Below are positions 35,694-49,000 of a DNA stretch of 64,000 nt, piece after piece. The position numbers and the translations under genes are program-made. Source of the stretch: DYRB01 sp963802205 (GTDB lineage: Bacteria > Pseudomonadota > Gammaproteobacteria > Chromatiales > Chromatiaceae); assembly GCA_963802205.1 (NCBI GenBank), contig CAWDHW010000014.1, forward strand, positions 92,756 to 156,755, in the 5' to 3' direction. Under the pieces are notes generated by a model. That model ran no database searches. It was not told the origin of the DNA and saw nothing but the letters and a program-made list of their open reading frames with translations. Each line of letters opens with the position of its first letter. The stretch's first letter is position 1.

Positions 35694-36854
35694 GTGGAGA
35701 ACCATGTCCGGGTTCTCAACGCGCCTGGGCCTTGGCCCTTCGCGCGCATCGGCGGTGCAGCCGCGGCGGTTGCGCCGGCCCGGGCCGGTGAGGCGCCGCG
35801 GCTGGTCTTTATCGACGCCTTGAAGGCCGTTGCCGTGCAGTTGATCGTCCTGCATCACCTGGCCTTTTATGGGCCCCTATCCGACAACGCCTACGACCTG
35901 GCCCCCGCGCTGATCGCTTGGTTGAGCCAGGATGCCCGCATGGCGGTGCAGACGTTCCTGGTGATCGGTGGTTTCCTCGCCGCGCGAAGTCTTGCGCCAA
36001 ATGGCACTCTGCTGTCGCTCAAGCCCCTGGAGATGCTGTGGCGACGTTACCTGCACCTGGTCACGCCTTATCTCGCCGCCGTGCTGCTCGGCATCGCGTT
36101 TGCCGCCATCGCCCGCGCCCTGATGGACCATCACTCGGTCCCTGGGCAACCGACGCTGCCGCAGGTCCTCGCCCATGCGCTGTTGCTGCAGAGCATCCTG
36201 GGTTACGAGGGGCTGTCGGCGGGTGCCTGGTACATCGCCATCGATTTCCAGTTGTTCGCGCTCTTGCTCGGGACCCTTTGGCTGGCACGGGGCATCGGCC
36301 ACGGCGGCACGCACACGTCCATTCTCGGCGCCCTGCTGGTGACCGCGCTGGCGCTCGCGTCGCTGTATTACTTCAATCGCGACGCCGCCTGGGATATCTG
36401 GGCTCTGTACTTCTTCGGAGCCTATGCGCTCGGGGTCCTGACGTACTGGGCGACCAACCGCCGACCGGCTGCCGGTTGGCTGGCACTGATGGCCGTGATC
36501 GTGCTGGCCGCGATGCTGCTCGACTACCGCGCGCGGATTGTCATTGCGCTGCTGGTGGCCCTGGCGTTGGGCCTGGCGCGCCACTATCGCATTCTGGAGC
36601 GGTGGCCCAGGTCGCGCCTGATCGCTGCCCTTGGGACCATTTCCTACTCCGTCTTTCTGGTCCACTTCCCGATCTGCCTGGTGATCGGCGGGCTATTCGT
36701 GCGTTTCGCCCCGTCCGAACCTTGGGTCAATCTGGCCGGCATGGGCGTCGCCTGGCTGGCAAGCCTTGGGGGCGGCGCGCTGTTCTATCGGCTCGTCGAG
36801 CGTCATGCCCGCGGAAGGCTGCGGCGAGCCTGGCAGGCTCCCGATTTCAAGTAA
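35694..36854 (+). CDS. Acyltransferase 3 family membrane protein
   Basis: Polytopic membrane O-acyltransferase of the Acyltransferase_3 family, which modifies cell-surface glycans. The conserved opening FIDALKAVAVQLIVLHHLAFYG contains the family His pair, followed by about ten hydrophobic helices and ending RLIAALGTISYSVFLVHFPI. The start is uncertain: no ATG precedes the conserved region in frame. GTG 35694 gives 386 aa, TTG 35661 or TTG 35598 give longer versions, and none has a strong ribosome site. It is not linked to the Gld-like genes by overlap. Confidence 0.85.
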   Translation: MENHVRVLNAPGPWPFARIGGAAAAVAPARAGEAPRLVFIDALKAVAVQLIVLHHLAFYGPLSDNAYDLAPALIAWLSQDARMAVQTFLVIGGFLAARSLAPNGTLLSLKPLEMLWRRYLHLVTPYLAAVLLGIAFAAIARALMDHHSVPGQPTLPQVLAHALLLQSILGYEGLSAGAWYIAIDFQLFALLLGTLWLARGIGHGGTHTSILGALLVTALALASLYYFNRDAAWDIWALYFFGAYALGVLTYWATNRRPAAGWLALMAVIVLAAMLLDYRARIVIALLVALALGLARHYRILERWPRSRLIAALGTISYSVFLVHFPICLVIGGLFVRFAPSEPWVNLAGMGVAWLASLGGGALFYRLVERHARGRLRRAWQAPDFK

Positions 36855-36947
36855 CAATATTGCGAGCCGCTTATCCCACCCCCTGACCAACGCCGCTCGT
36901 GGAAATCAGGGAGGACGGTTATCTCTCCCCGGCGCAGCCGGGGCGCC

Positions 36948-37313
36948 TCACTGCGATTCGAGGATAATGGAGCACCCGGCCGCGAGCCTGAAAACGTAGT
37001 TGCCCCCGGCGTCGATTTGGACCTCCTCGGAGCAGTTGCTCATCCCCAGGCGGTAGCCGAATTCGTGGGTTCCGGCCGGCATGACGAAGCTGTAGCTCTC
37101 GCCTGGTCGGAGTTGGTAAGTTGCGGCATCGTCGATCAAAAAGACCATGTGCAGGGCCTCGTCCTCGCCTGCGGTCTGCCGGTAGACGGTCACGTTGGCC
37201 GCGGTGGCCGGGTTATCCGGTAGCGGCGGTGGGGACAGGGGTCCGGTGGCCGTGGAGCAGCCGACCAGAACGCTAGCCAACAACACCAAGCCCAACTTGA
37301 CCTGCTTCTGCAT
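36948..37313 (-). CDS. Small outer-membrane-type lipoprotein
   Basis: 121-aa lipoprotein with GAGGAG upstream of ATG 37313. The signal KLGLVLLASVLVGCS has its lipobox Cys at residue 19. The mature domain is beta-rich (VTVYRQTAGEDEALHMVFLID; LRPGESYSFVMPAGTHEFGY), reminiscent of DUF2846-type lipoproteins. Cys93 and Cys115 could form a disulfide. Function unknown. Confidence 0.8.
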   Translation of the reverse strand: MQKQVKLGLVLLASVLVGCSTATGPLSPPPLPDNPATAANVTVYRQTAGEDEALHMVFLIDDAATYQLRPGESYSFVMPAGTHEFGYRLGMSNCSEEVQIDAGGNYVFRLAAGCSIILESQ

Positions 37314-37903
37314 GGGAACTCCTCGGCCACCCGGGGCCGGTCAAAACGACCAAGATCTGGTTTTAGGAACGGACCCCTACGCCGTCGCACGGAGGCGCAA
37401 CGATCCTTCATGCACGGCCCGAGCCTGACAACCCTCGTTGCAGGGCAGGTCCAGGGTCTCGAAGTGCCGCTCATGGGCCCGGGCGCCCTGGACAAGGCCG
37501 GCATTATCCCCGATTCGTCATGCGTGATGGGTCCAGGTGTTCTGGAACACGATGAACAGAAAGGCGGTGGAGCAGCCGAACATCGAGGCGCCGTCGATGG
37601 ACGCCATCGGCGAACGTCGGGGTGAACCCCACGTGCCAGAAGAAAAGGCTCTGTCTGCGTTAGGTGTTGGTTCCGCACCCAGCCGCGGGCCCCGCGATTT
37701 TTCCCCCCTTGGTAAAGGGGGGCTAGGGGGGATTGGCGGCGGGTAGGCTCGGTGCCAAGGCGAAGAAATCCCCCTGCCCCCTTTGAAAAGGGGGGGAAGA
37801 AGGAGTGAAATCGCCCGGATTCAGCAGGTTGGCGTCTGCCAACACTTAACGCAGACATAGCCGAAGAAAAAGCCCCTGGCCGCAGCCTCTGCAAAGCGGG
37901 CGA
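37314..37903. other. 590-nt intergenic region with inverted repeat pair
   Basis: No gene is supported. The right half contains the inverted pair of dispersed repeats (37696-37734 and 37762-37835). A plus-strand open frame at 37410-37625 has no ribosome site or recognisable similarity. Confidence 0.5.
37696..37835. repeat. REPIN-like inverted pair of dispersed repeats
   Basis: 37696-37734 contains a CCCCCCTT-GGTA-AAGGGGGG hairpin followed by CTAGGGGGGATT. Its reverse complement closely matches 37762-37800 (AAATCCCCCTGCCCCC, then the AAAAGGGGGG arm). The two arms are 27 bases apart in opposite orientation. The right arm extends to 37835 with similarity to the solo copy at 30264. Confidence 0.65.
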
Positions 37904-38092
37904 TTACTTCTCGCCCTCGACCTGGGTCAGGGCCTCCTTGATGGCCGTCAGGATCAGGCCGCGGGCCTGCTCCTCGTCCAGGTCCGGGACATCCCACGCC
38001 ATGATGCGGCAGTACTTGCCGACGATGTGGCGCACATCATCGACGACCTCCCGGTGATAGCGGGCCATCTCGATCTTCTCGATGTCGGGCAT
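37904..38092 (-). CDS. Small acidic hypothetical protein, 62 aa
   Basis: Begins MPDIEKIEMARYHREVVDD behind GGAG. It is soluble, mostly alpha-helical in appearance, and ends in a Glu/Lys-rich tail. I do not recognise the family. An upstream ATG at 38122 is in frame but has a poorer context. The good ribosome site and compact acidic composition support a real gene. Confidence 0.65.
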   Translation of the reverse strand: MPDIEKIEMARYHREVVDDVRHIVGKYCRIMAWDVPDLDEEQARGLILTAIKEALTQVEGEK

Positions 38093-38301
38093 GGTGTGAC
38101 TCCTGGGGTTGGAACTGGCCAAGGCGTGCCGGACAGGGGCGCCGCCCGGGGGTAGGATAGCCGAATCTGGGCAAGGGACCTCCGACGGCCTTTTCGCGGA
38201 CCTGCTCGCGCGTATCTATCGTTTGCACGTGTCCTCCAGGCTCCCGATGACTGCTGGTGGCCGGGCCAATGTAGGTCGGATGTCCGTCCCGCGCGGCCTC
38301 G

Positions 38302-39681
38302 CTAGGCGACAACCTCCGGTTCCACCCGATCCGCAAGCGCCTCGGCCGATGGGGGCGGATCCATGGCTTGCGCAAGATCGCGCAGGGTGAGCCCGGTCAG
38401 GGCTTGGCCCATGGCCGCGTCGATGGCCGACTCGATGGCGGAGATTCCGGTTGGGCTGGGCCTGTCCCGACAGGCGCGGCCGGTCTCCTCGCAGCAGCGA
38501 ACCGCGTCGAGCAGGGCCTTGACCGAGACCGACTCCGGGGCTCGGGCAGGGACGAAGCGCGGCGGGTCCTCCGCTGTGCGCAGGACGAAGCCGCCGCGTT
38601 CGAGGATGCCCAGTACCCGCTCCATGATCGTCCCCGGGCAGTGCAGCGACTTCGAGAGGGTCTCGTTGCACCAAGGCGGGTCGCCGGCATAGTAGGTCCG
38701 GGCGATGGATCCGGTCGCCATCAGGGCAAGGCGCTCCTTCATCAGGTTGCTTAAGGGGGCCTCGCGGCTCGGGCTGTGGAGGAACTCCGGGTGCTGGTGG
38801 TAGAAGGCGACGCTCGCGCCCACCAGGAGGATCAGCCAGGCCACGTAGATCCAGATCATGAACAGGATCAGGATCGCCAGGCTGGAGTAGATGGCGGCGT
38901 ATTGGGTCGAGTGCACCATGAACTTGGTGAAGAGCCAGCCCACCCCTTGCCAAAGAACACCGGCCACCAGGGCACCGATGACCGCCGAGCGCAGATGCAC
39001 GCGGGTGTTGGGGACAAAGACATACATGAAGGCGAAGGCGGCGGAGATTAGCAGGTAGGGCACCAGGCGGCTGGTCAGGGCGGCCAGGCGGCCCAGGGGC
39101 TCGATGGCCAGTACGCCCCGCACATAGGCGTGATCGCCGATGGCGGCGGTGACGGCGAATGCCGAGAAGACCAGGACCGGGCCGATGAGCAGCACGCTGA
39201 GGTACTGGCTGGCGCGTTCGGCGAACGGACGGGTCTGGGCCACGTGCCAGGTGTAGTTGAACACCAGCTCGATCTTCTGGATCAGGGAGACGACGGTGTA
39301 GAGCAGCACCACCAGGCCCACAGACCCGAGGACGCCGACCTTCATGTTATCGACGAACCCGAGGATGCGGGAAGTGATCTCCTGCCCCTGTTCGCCCAGT
39401 GGGGCCAGGGCGTTGAGGAGCAGGGGTTCCAGTTCGTTGTGGGCACCGAATCCCTTCAGGACCGAGAAGCTCACCGCCAGCAGGGGGACCAGGGAGAGCA
39501 AGGTCGTGTAGACCAGGCTCATGGCCTGGAGCGACAGGTAGCCCTGGGTCAGGTCGCGGACTATGGCGAAGGTCATGCGCGCGGCAAAGAGCAGTTCGCC
39601 ACGCCAGGCGGGCAGCGCCCCCGGGTCGGTCTCCCACAACCAATGGTCGAGGCGCACGGTGAGATTATCGAGAGAGTTCAT
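38302..39681 (-). CDS. YihY/BrkB-family inner-membrane protein
   Basis: 459-aa membrane protein, formerly annotated RNase BN in relatives but not a nuclease. AGGAG precedes ATG 39681. The YihY domain has the conserved AMSLVYTTLLSLVPLLAV, NYTWHV and IWIYVAWLILLVGA, with about six transmembrane helices in residues 30-300. The C-terminal 150 residues form a soluble domain resembling a winged helix (ALMATGSIARTYYAGD; MERVLGILERGGFVLR), also seen in some relatives. Its role in transport or envelope function is not established. Confidence 0.93.
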   Translation of the reverse strand: MNSLDNLTVRLDHWLWETDPGALPAWRGELLFAARMTFAIVRDLTQGYLSLQAMSLVYTTLLSLVPLLAVSFSVLKGFGAHNELEPLLLNALAPLGEQGQEITSRILGFVDNMKVGVLGSVGLVVLLYTVVSLIQKIELVFNYTWHVAQTRPFAERASQYLSVLLIGPVLVFSAFAVTAAIGDHAYVRGVLAIEPLGRLAALTSRLVPYLLISAAFAFMYVFVPNTRVHLRSAVIGALVAGVLWQGVGWLFTKFMVHSTQYAAIYSSLAILILFMIWIYVAWLILLVGASVAFYHQHPEFLHSPSREAPLSNLMKERLALMATGSIARTYYAGDPPWCNETLSKSLHCPGTIMERVLGILERGGFVLRTAEDPPRFVPARAPESVSVKALLDAVRCCEETGRACRDRPSPTGISAIESAIDAAMGQALTGLTLRDLAQAMDPPPSAEALADRVEPEVVA

Positions 39682-40193
39682 CCACTCCTACCCCGGGGCT
39701 CTTTGGGACGGGCGTCCGGCCGGGGGGCTCGGCGGGAGTATAGCGCCGGGAGCGGCGGCCGAGGCGCGGGGAGCAGCCCCTGGGACTGCCTCCTCCCTCC
39801 CTGGAGTCGTCGCCCGCCGGGGTGCGACTTCGGTGGATGGAAGCATTGGCCCCGCGCAGGGGAAGCCAAGAGCCTCGCACTCTTGGGCAGTGGGTCGGAC
39901 ATCTGAAATGGCACAGTCCCTTCGGGTGGACTTTTTCGGCCTCGCCGGGGGTGGTATGTTGGAAGGCCAGGGTTGCCTAAGGTTGTGGTCCCGGCGACCG
40001 CCCCGGACCCCCAATGCCCCATCAACCCCGCGCCGAGCCCCCACATGGGCCCGTTGTGCCCCAGGACCAGGCCCCGTGCCGCTGGTTGTTCCAGCCCGCC
40101 TCGGCCGCATGCCCCGGCCGCGATCGGTTGGGGACTGGGCTGTGCCCCTGAAAACACGCAATCGCCTTCTGGCACTCCGGAGTCCAAAAGCCC
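39682..40193. other. 512-nt intergenic region
   Basis: Separates the divergent YihY-like and TlpA-like genes and should contain both promoters. I saw no gene, strong -35/-10 pair, repeat or RNA-like structure that I could support. Confidence 0.5.
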
Positions 40194-40730
40194 ATGACCC
40201 ATACCGTCAAGATCCTCGTCGCCGTGACACTGTGCACTGTCGCCGCCCTGGCCCTGCTGGGCGGCCCGGTGGTGGCTAAGGCCCCCCAGACCCTTACGCC
40301 GGTTGCCGACCGGCCCCTGGCCCCGCCCTTCGACCTCAAGGGACCTGAGGGTGAGGCGATTCGGCTCGAGGACTTCCGGGGCAAGCCGCTGATCGTCAAC
40401 TTCTGGGCGACCTGGTGCCCACCTTGCCGGGAGGAGATGCCGTCCATGCAGCGGGCCCATGAGCAAATCGCCAAGGAGGGCATGGCCCTGATCGCCATCA
40501 ACGTCGGCGAGGACGCGGATACGGTCGCCCAGTTTCTGGCCCAGGTCCCGGTGGAGTTCCCCCTGCCCCTGGACGAGACCTCAGCGGTAGTCGCGAGCTG
40601 GCCGGTGCGCGGCCTGCCGACGACCTTTGTGGTCGATCCCGAGGGGCGGCTCGCCTTTGTCGCCACCGGGGGCCGCGCCTGGGATGACCCTGCCCTGCTG
40701 GATCAGGTGCGCGCCCTGCGCCGGCCGTGA
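40194..40730 (+). CDS. TlpA-like periplasmic thiol-disulfide oxidoreductase
   Basis: 178-aa thioredoxin-fold protein with an N-terminal signal or anchor (residues 7-28). The redox site is WCPPC within FWATWCPPCREEMPSM, preceded by APPFDLKGPEGEAIRLEDFRGK, and the cis-Pro region is VRGLPTTFVVD. Such proteins reduce periplasmic disulfides, for example in cytochrome c maturation. No ccm gene is nearby, though the window encodes multiheme cytochromes that need heme-site reduction. Confidence 0.93.
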   Translation: MTHTVKILVAVTLCTVAALALLGGPVVAKAPQTLTPVADRPLAPPFDLKGPEGEAIRLEDFRGKPLIVNFWATWCPPCREEMPSMQRAHEQIAKEGMALIAINVGEDADTVAQFLAQVPVEFPLPLDETSAVVASWPVRGLPTTFVVDPEGRLAFVATGGRAWDDPALLDQVRALRRP

Positions 40731-40738
40731 GGTGATCG

Positions 40739-41176
40739 ATGCAATCGATTGAAAGTACGTTTTATGGATCGAATAGGCAACGGGACGCGCGTCCTCCGGG
40801 CCTCGGCGGGACCTGTGCCGTCCTGTCGGTCCTGATGGGGTTCTCGATGGTGAGCGAGGCCGGTGGTCGTCACTGGGGACACGGGGGACCCTATTGGCGT
40901 GGCCCCTCCGTCGGGGTCGTCGTCGGTGTGCCCTTGGGCGGGCCCTACCTGGTACCTGGGCCGTACTACGGCTGGCCTTACACCCGGCCGACGCCCCTGG
41001 TGGTCGAGGCGCCCAGAACCGTCTATGTCGAGCGCGACTCGGCGCCGAACCAGGCCCTGACCGATCTCGATGCCGGCGGGGAATGGTGGTACTACTGTCG
41101 CAAGCCGAAGGGCTATTACCCCTATGTCGAGCGTTGTCCCAACGGTTGGGAGAAAGTCCCCCCCACACCCGATTAG
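40739..41176 (+). CDS. Exported protein with YYC...GYYPYV...C motif
   Basis: 145-aa protein, ATG 40739, 8 bases after the TlpA-like gene. A hydrophobic segment (GTCAVLSVLMGFSMVSEAGG) acts as signal, with a later Met as alternative start. The middle is rich in Gly, Pro, Tyr and Trp. The C-terminus has WWYYCRKPKGYYPYVERC then PNGWEKVPP, a pattern found at the end of many proteobacterial exported proteins with unknown role. The two Cys probably form a disulfide. Confidence 0.8.
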   Translation: MQSIESTFYGSNRQRDARPPGLGGTCAVLSVLMGFSMVSEAGGRHWGHGGPYWRGPSVGVVVGVPLGGPYLVPGPYYGWPYTRPTPLVVEAPRTVYVERDSAPNQALTDLDAGGEWWYYCRKPKGYYPYVERCPNGWEKVPPTPD

Positions 41177-41195
41177 CCTGGATGGAGGTGCAGCC

Positions 41196-41744
41196 ATGTC
41201 CAATACAATGCGCCGGCTCAGCCCCTTGGCGCTGCTGGCCCTGCTTGCAGGGGGCTGCACCACGGTTCTGGACGGGCCGAGCGTTATGGCCCTGCCCGGC
41301 AGCGGTTTTGGATTCGATCAGTTCCGTGTCGATGACAGCGCCTGTCGCGCATACGCCTACCAGCAACTGGGAGGCGTCACCCCTACCGCCGCCGCCGCGG
41401 GCACCGGGCTGGCCAGCGCCGCCATCGGGACCGGACTGGGGGCCGCGGTGGGGGCCATTGCCAACGGCAGTCATGGCGCCGGCGTCGGGGCCGCAACTGG
41501 ACTCGCAGTGGGCGGCCTTAGTGGCGTCGGCTATGGCACCAGCGCCGGCTATGCGGTCCAGAGGCGGTACGACAACGCCTATGTCCAGTGCATGTACGCC
41601 AAGGGCCACCGGGTCCCGGTCAATGGCGAACTGGTCCAGTCCCCCGGGCGGTCCTGGGACAGCGGTCCCGCGAGCCCGTTGCCGTCAGACTACCCGCCGC
41701 CCCCGCGGGGCCGGCCGCCTGGGGCTCCGCCGGACGCCTACTGA
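41196..41744 (+). CDS. Glycine-zipper lipoprotein
   Basis: 182-aa lipoprotein from ATG 41196, with GGAGGTG upstream. The lipobox is LLAGGC at Cys20. Residues 62-115 alternate Gly/Ala in glycine-zipper fashion (GTGLASAAIGTGLGAAVGAI; GVGAATGLAVGGLSG), a membrane-associating motif found in outer-membrane SlyB/YMGG-type proteins. Two Cys (DDSACRAY; YVQCMY) flank it. The C-terminal 40 residues are Pro-rich. Function unknown. Confidence 0.85.
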   Translation: MSNTMRRLSPLALLALLAGGCTTVLDGPSVMALPGSGFGFDQFRVDDSACRAYAYQQLGGVTPTAAAAGTGLASAAIGTGLGAAVGAIANGSHGAGVGAATGLAVGGLSGVGYGTSAGYAVQRRYDNAYVQCMYAKGHRVPVNGELVQSPGRSWDSGPASPLPSDYPPPPRGRPPGAPPDAY

Positions 41745-41804
41745 CCGCTTCCGACTGAACACACCGCCTGACCACCCCCGACGGACCATCCAAGGCAGAC
41801 CGAA

Positions 41805-45368
<3,564 letters not shown>

Positions 45369-45400
45369 GGTCCCAAGCGAGGCTCAAGGGACCCGTAGGC

Positions 45401-45447
45401 CCCGTAGCCCGGATGGAGCGCTAGCGGAATCCGGGTTTGGCTACGGG
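45401..45447. repeat. REP-like palindrome after dnaE
   Basis: CCCGTAGC (45401-45408) pairs with GCTACGGG (45440-45447), CCGGAT (45409-45414) with ATCCGG (45429-45434), and a central GCGCTAGC is self-complementary. This GTAGCCCGGAT...ATCCGGG...CTAC type element is widespread in proteobacteria. It lies between convergent dnaE and fimT, where it could terminate both. Confidence 0.7.
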
Positions 45448-46034
45448 CTAGGAGCAGGACCCGGTCGTCGTCGGTTTCACGGCGGCCCCCCCGGTCGCGC
45501 CGATGGTGACCTTACGTTCCTCGTGGCCAAGGGGTGAGGCGCGACAGAATATCAGGGTGGCGGTCGTCGTTCCCACGCCCGTTGGCTGGAAGCGCAGACT
45601 GATGGGGCCGCTCGTAATGACGCTAAACCCGGACGGCAACGCGGGTTGACGCTGAAACACAACTGGAGATCCTGTCCCGTCCGCTGGCAGGTCACGCCGT
45701 CATTCGATGGGCACCTGACGATCCAGCCCTGTTGCCATCCGCCCGACGTAGCGCAATTGGTGCCATCGGAAGAGGCGCAGAGCGTGATCGGCGCATTGCG
45801 CTTGATTGCCTCGCTGCGGGCGAGATAGGCGCTGGCGGCGAGATTGTTGGCATAGGAACCAAGCTGCTTGCCCAGCGTGGCATCGTTTAGGGACGGCACC
45901 GCGATCATCAACAGGATCACCAAGACCGCGACGGTGACCATCAGCTCGACCAGGGTAAACCCCTTGGGGCTGGATCTCGGTCCATCACCCAATCTCCGGT
46001 CGATCGGGTCCATGCGTATGGCATTGCCTTTCAT
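45448..46034 (-). pseudogene. fimT: FimT/GspH-type minor pilin, frameshifted
   Basis: Minor pilin or pseudopilin in the pilus operon. From ATG 46034 the motif PKGFTLVELMVTVAVLVILL is followed by a GspH/FimT domain (YLARSEAIKRNAPITLC; GGWQQGWIV). Near 45658-45666 the frame is lost: the conserved C-terminus (VFQRQPALPSGFSV, then ISLRFQPTGVGTTTATLIFC) continues one base out of phase to a stop at 45448. One missing base restores about 195 aa. The direct frame would instead end at 45552. The start overlaps the pilY1 stop by one base. Confidence 0.85.
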
Positions 46035-49000
46035 TATTGCTGGATATACCAGTAGATTTGGTTTTTCGGCTGGCTCGCCGATGGGGGTGGGGGCGCCAGC
46101 TTGACCTCCAGGGATGACTCGGGGCTCGCGCCAATCACGAACGGGACGATCTCTCCATCGTCCAGCCGGACCATTCCAGCCACCGGCGAGGGTGGAAGAC
46201 CACCGCCCGAAACCAACTCGAAGCGGTTGCCGCTGCCATTGGCCGTGGCGGCATTGAGAAAGTCGATGTTATAGACCTTTGTGGTCCCAAGGTGCGAGGT
46301 GCATGCGCCAGCCGCTGGAACAGCCGGCGTGTGGGTGCTGAATGTGGTCACGCCGAACACGGTGACGGAGGACGTCACCACCTGCTCGTGGGCGCTCAGA
46401 CCCAGATACCAACCCTTCTTTGTGTCCAGGCTGGCCTGGTCCGGGGTCGCGGTTGCGATGGGGAGCAGGGAACTCAGGCACAGGAGGTTGGCGCTGCAAT
46501 TGGCATTCTCGGACGACAACCAATCGGTGTTCTCAGGTTGGTCGCGCAACCTGAAGAAATAATTAGTGACGCCATAGGCCGAGGTGAAACCGGTTATGGG
46601 CTTTTCGCGGTCGCCGGAGCCGATCAGCAGGACATAGCTGCCGTCATATCCCACCACATCCGGCCCGAACATGAACTTGCGGTTGGCCGTGCAGGACGCC
46701 GGGGTGTCGCAACCCAGGGAGGCAATCTTGGTGATGGTCCAGGACGCCGGGTCCGTGTCTCCGAACGCGGCGTTGGCCGTAGCACCGGAGAGGCGATAGA
46801 TGTTGCCGCCCAAGTCGGCCGCATAGCCCCACTTGGCCAGCCCCGTGCTGGCGTCGGGGATGACGATGATGTCGCCGGCCACGGCACGGTCGGTGTCGAA
46901 GGTCTTGAGGAGCGTACCCGTATCCGCATTCAGTACGTAGATATGTCTGCCCTTCGCAGAGGACGTGCAGGTGTTCGGATCGCCATCCTCGCAGGGGTCG
47001 TAACCGCCCCCAAGGATCAGCAGGGGCGTGGAGCCGGACCCATAGCCAGACGCCTTCAAGGTGCGCGGTGGAGACCAGGTCTGGCCGATGCCGGCGAGGC
47101 CCGTGGTGCAGTTGGTGTCGTCGCCCTGATTGGGGCAGCCCCTTTTCCACTTGAGGCTTGGGCTGGCCGGGTCGGTGACATCGAAGGAGTACAGTACCCG
47201 ACCGCCGCGCCGCATGCCGGCGTAGATCCAGGCGCGCCTGGGACTGGCGTCATAGGCATCCTGGAGGGCCGTGACGGGGCCGTCGACCCCATAGGGTTTG
47301 GGCAATCGCGTCCCCGTACTGCCGAGGAAACTGATGGCTGTGGTGTTGTCGCGCAGACGCTTGATCGAGGTGTAGAACTCTGGCGGCACAAAGCTCCAGA
47401 ACTCGTCACCCGCGGAGACACCATCGATAGAGGCGCTGCGGTTGCCGTTGACGGCCCGCAGCATACCGTCATTGCCGCCATAGAACACCACGATCTCGGG
47501 AGAGCCATCGGTGCCGTAGTTCAGGGCCACCGGGCGCGAGTGGAGCACATCGCCGTGAGCGGATGGTCGCATCGTTTCGAACCAGGTCCTTACCCTTTCG
47601 TCATCGACATCCTGCCCCTTCTGCCAATTGATCAACTTGTCCCGCTCCGTGGTGCTGGAGGCACCGAGCTGGGTCTGGGTGACGTTGGTATTGTTGAAAT
47701 CCGTCATACCGGTACAGGAGGCAAGGGTGGCGGGACAGGTCTTTACCGTCCGCCAATAGGTGTTAGCCCAAGCGCGCAGTTTGTAGGCCTGGCCACCCTT
47801 CTCCACAATGTTCCCATCCGGGGTATTGGATTGGTTTGAATTGGCCACGGCCAGGCAGCCGCCCTGGGGTCTGAACCACCAGTAGTTGTCCAAGGTCGTA
47901 GGGGTCCAGAAGCTGCGCGCACACTCGGTGATGAATCCGGTGTTGGCGTTGATGGCCCCGCTCCCCGCGGCGTCGAGCAATTTCAGTGTGTTGCCAATCT
48001 TGCCGACCTTGTATTGCTTGAGGTTGCCCGCCCAACGCGGTAAGGCATCCGCATCCGGGCGAAACATGCCGACGTAGACCTGGTTCAGGTAGGTGCCCTG
48101 GATGCTGACGCTTACCGGCAGGCTGACCGAGGCGAACACGCTGTTGACGGCCTGGATCTCGGAGAAAATCTTGGCCAGCGCATCACTGATTTGCACCCCG
48201 CCAGAACCGGAACTGACATCGAAATATTTGCCATTACTCACGCCCGCCATGCTTCTCAGCAGGGCGGTCCAGCCTGGTCCCTGGCCATTGGTCACTTTGT
48301 CCACGTCCAGCGTATAGGTGATGATGTTGTCGTTGCTCTGGTACAGGAATCTGGCCCATTCATCTCCCACGTTGTCTGCCGATCCGCTGGGAGAGATCGG
48401 GATGGCGGTCGTGGCGCCCGTGATTCCGACCGCGTTGGCGGCGCTGACAAGTTGGTCCGTGGCGGCCCTGGTATCCGAGCTGTTGTCCTGTACCGCGCCG
48501 TTGCTGATATAGATGATAAAATTCCGTGCGCAGCTATCGGGGAGAACAGGACTCAAGTACTGGGTCCCGGCCTTGGTCGTCAGTGCATTATCCGGAAGGG
48601 CATAAATGGCATTGGACGCGGCCGTGCCCGAGGTGTTGCCCCTATAATCGGTCTTGACCTTGTTGTTGCCTGCGTAGGGGGCGCTACCGGTCCAATATCG
48701 GTACGCCTCCACCATGGTCTTTCCCGCCTTGCCGCCGTTTGACTTGTCGGCGACTCGATCCAGGCTGTTGAGCAGCGCCATGTACTTGGTCTTGTTGACA
48801 CTGGTCAGCGGTCGCACCGCGGCCCGTACATAGCCGCCATCGTCATTCGAGTTACCGCCGCCAGTCTCGGTGAAGAGCATCAATCCCACCCGAAATTTAG
48901 CAGACCCGTCCGCGTTCACGGGCAGGTTGTTGACGGTGGTGACCAGGGCCGCGATCTCATTGGTAAATGCGGTATTCCAGTTGGCGGTATTATCCAGAAG

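Noticed and set aside
37410..37625. Plus-strand open frame in the repeat-rich intergenic region
   Set aside because: Low-complexity composition, no ribosome site and no similarity; high GC readily gives such frames.
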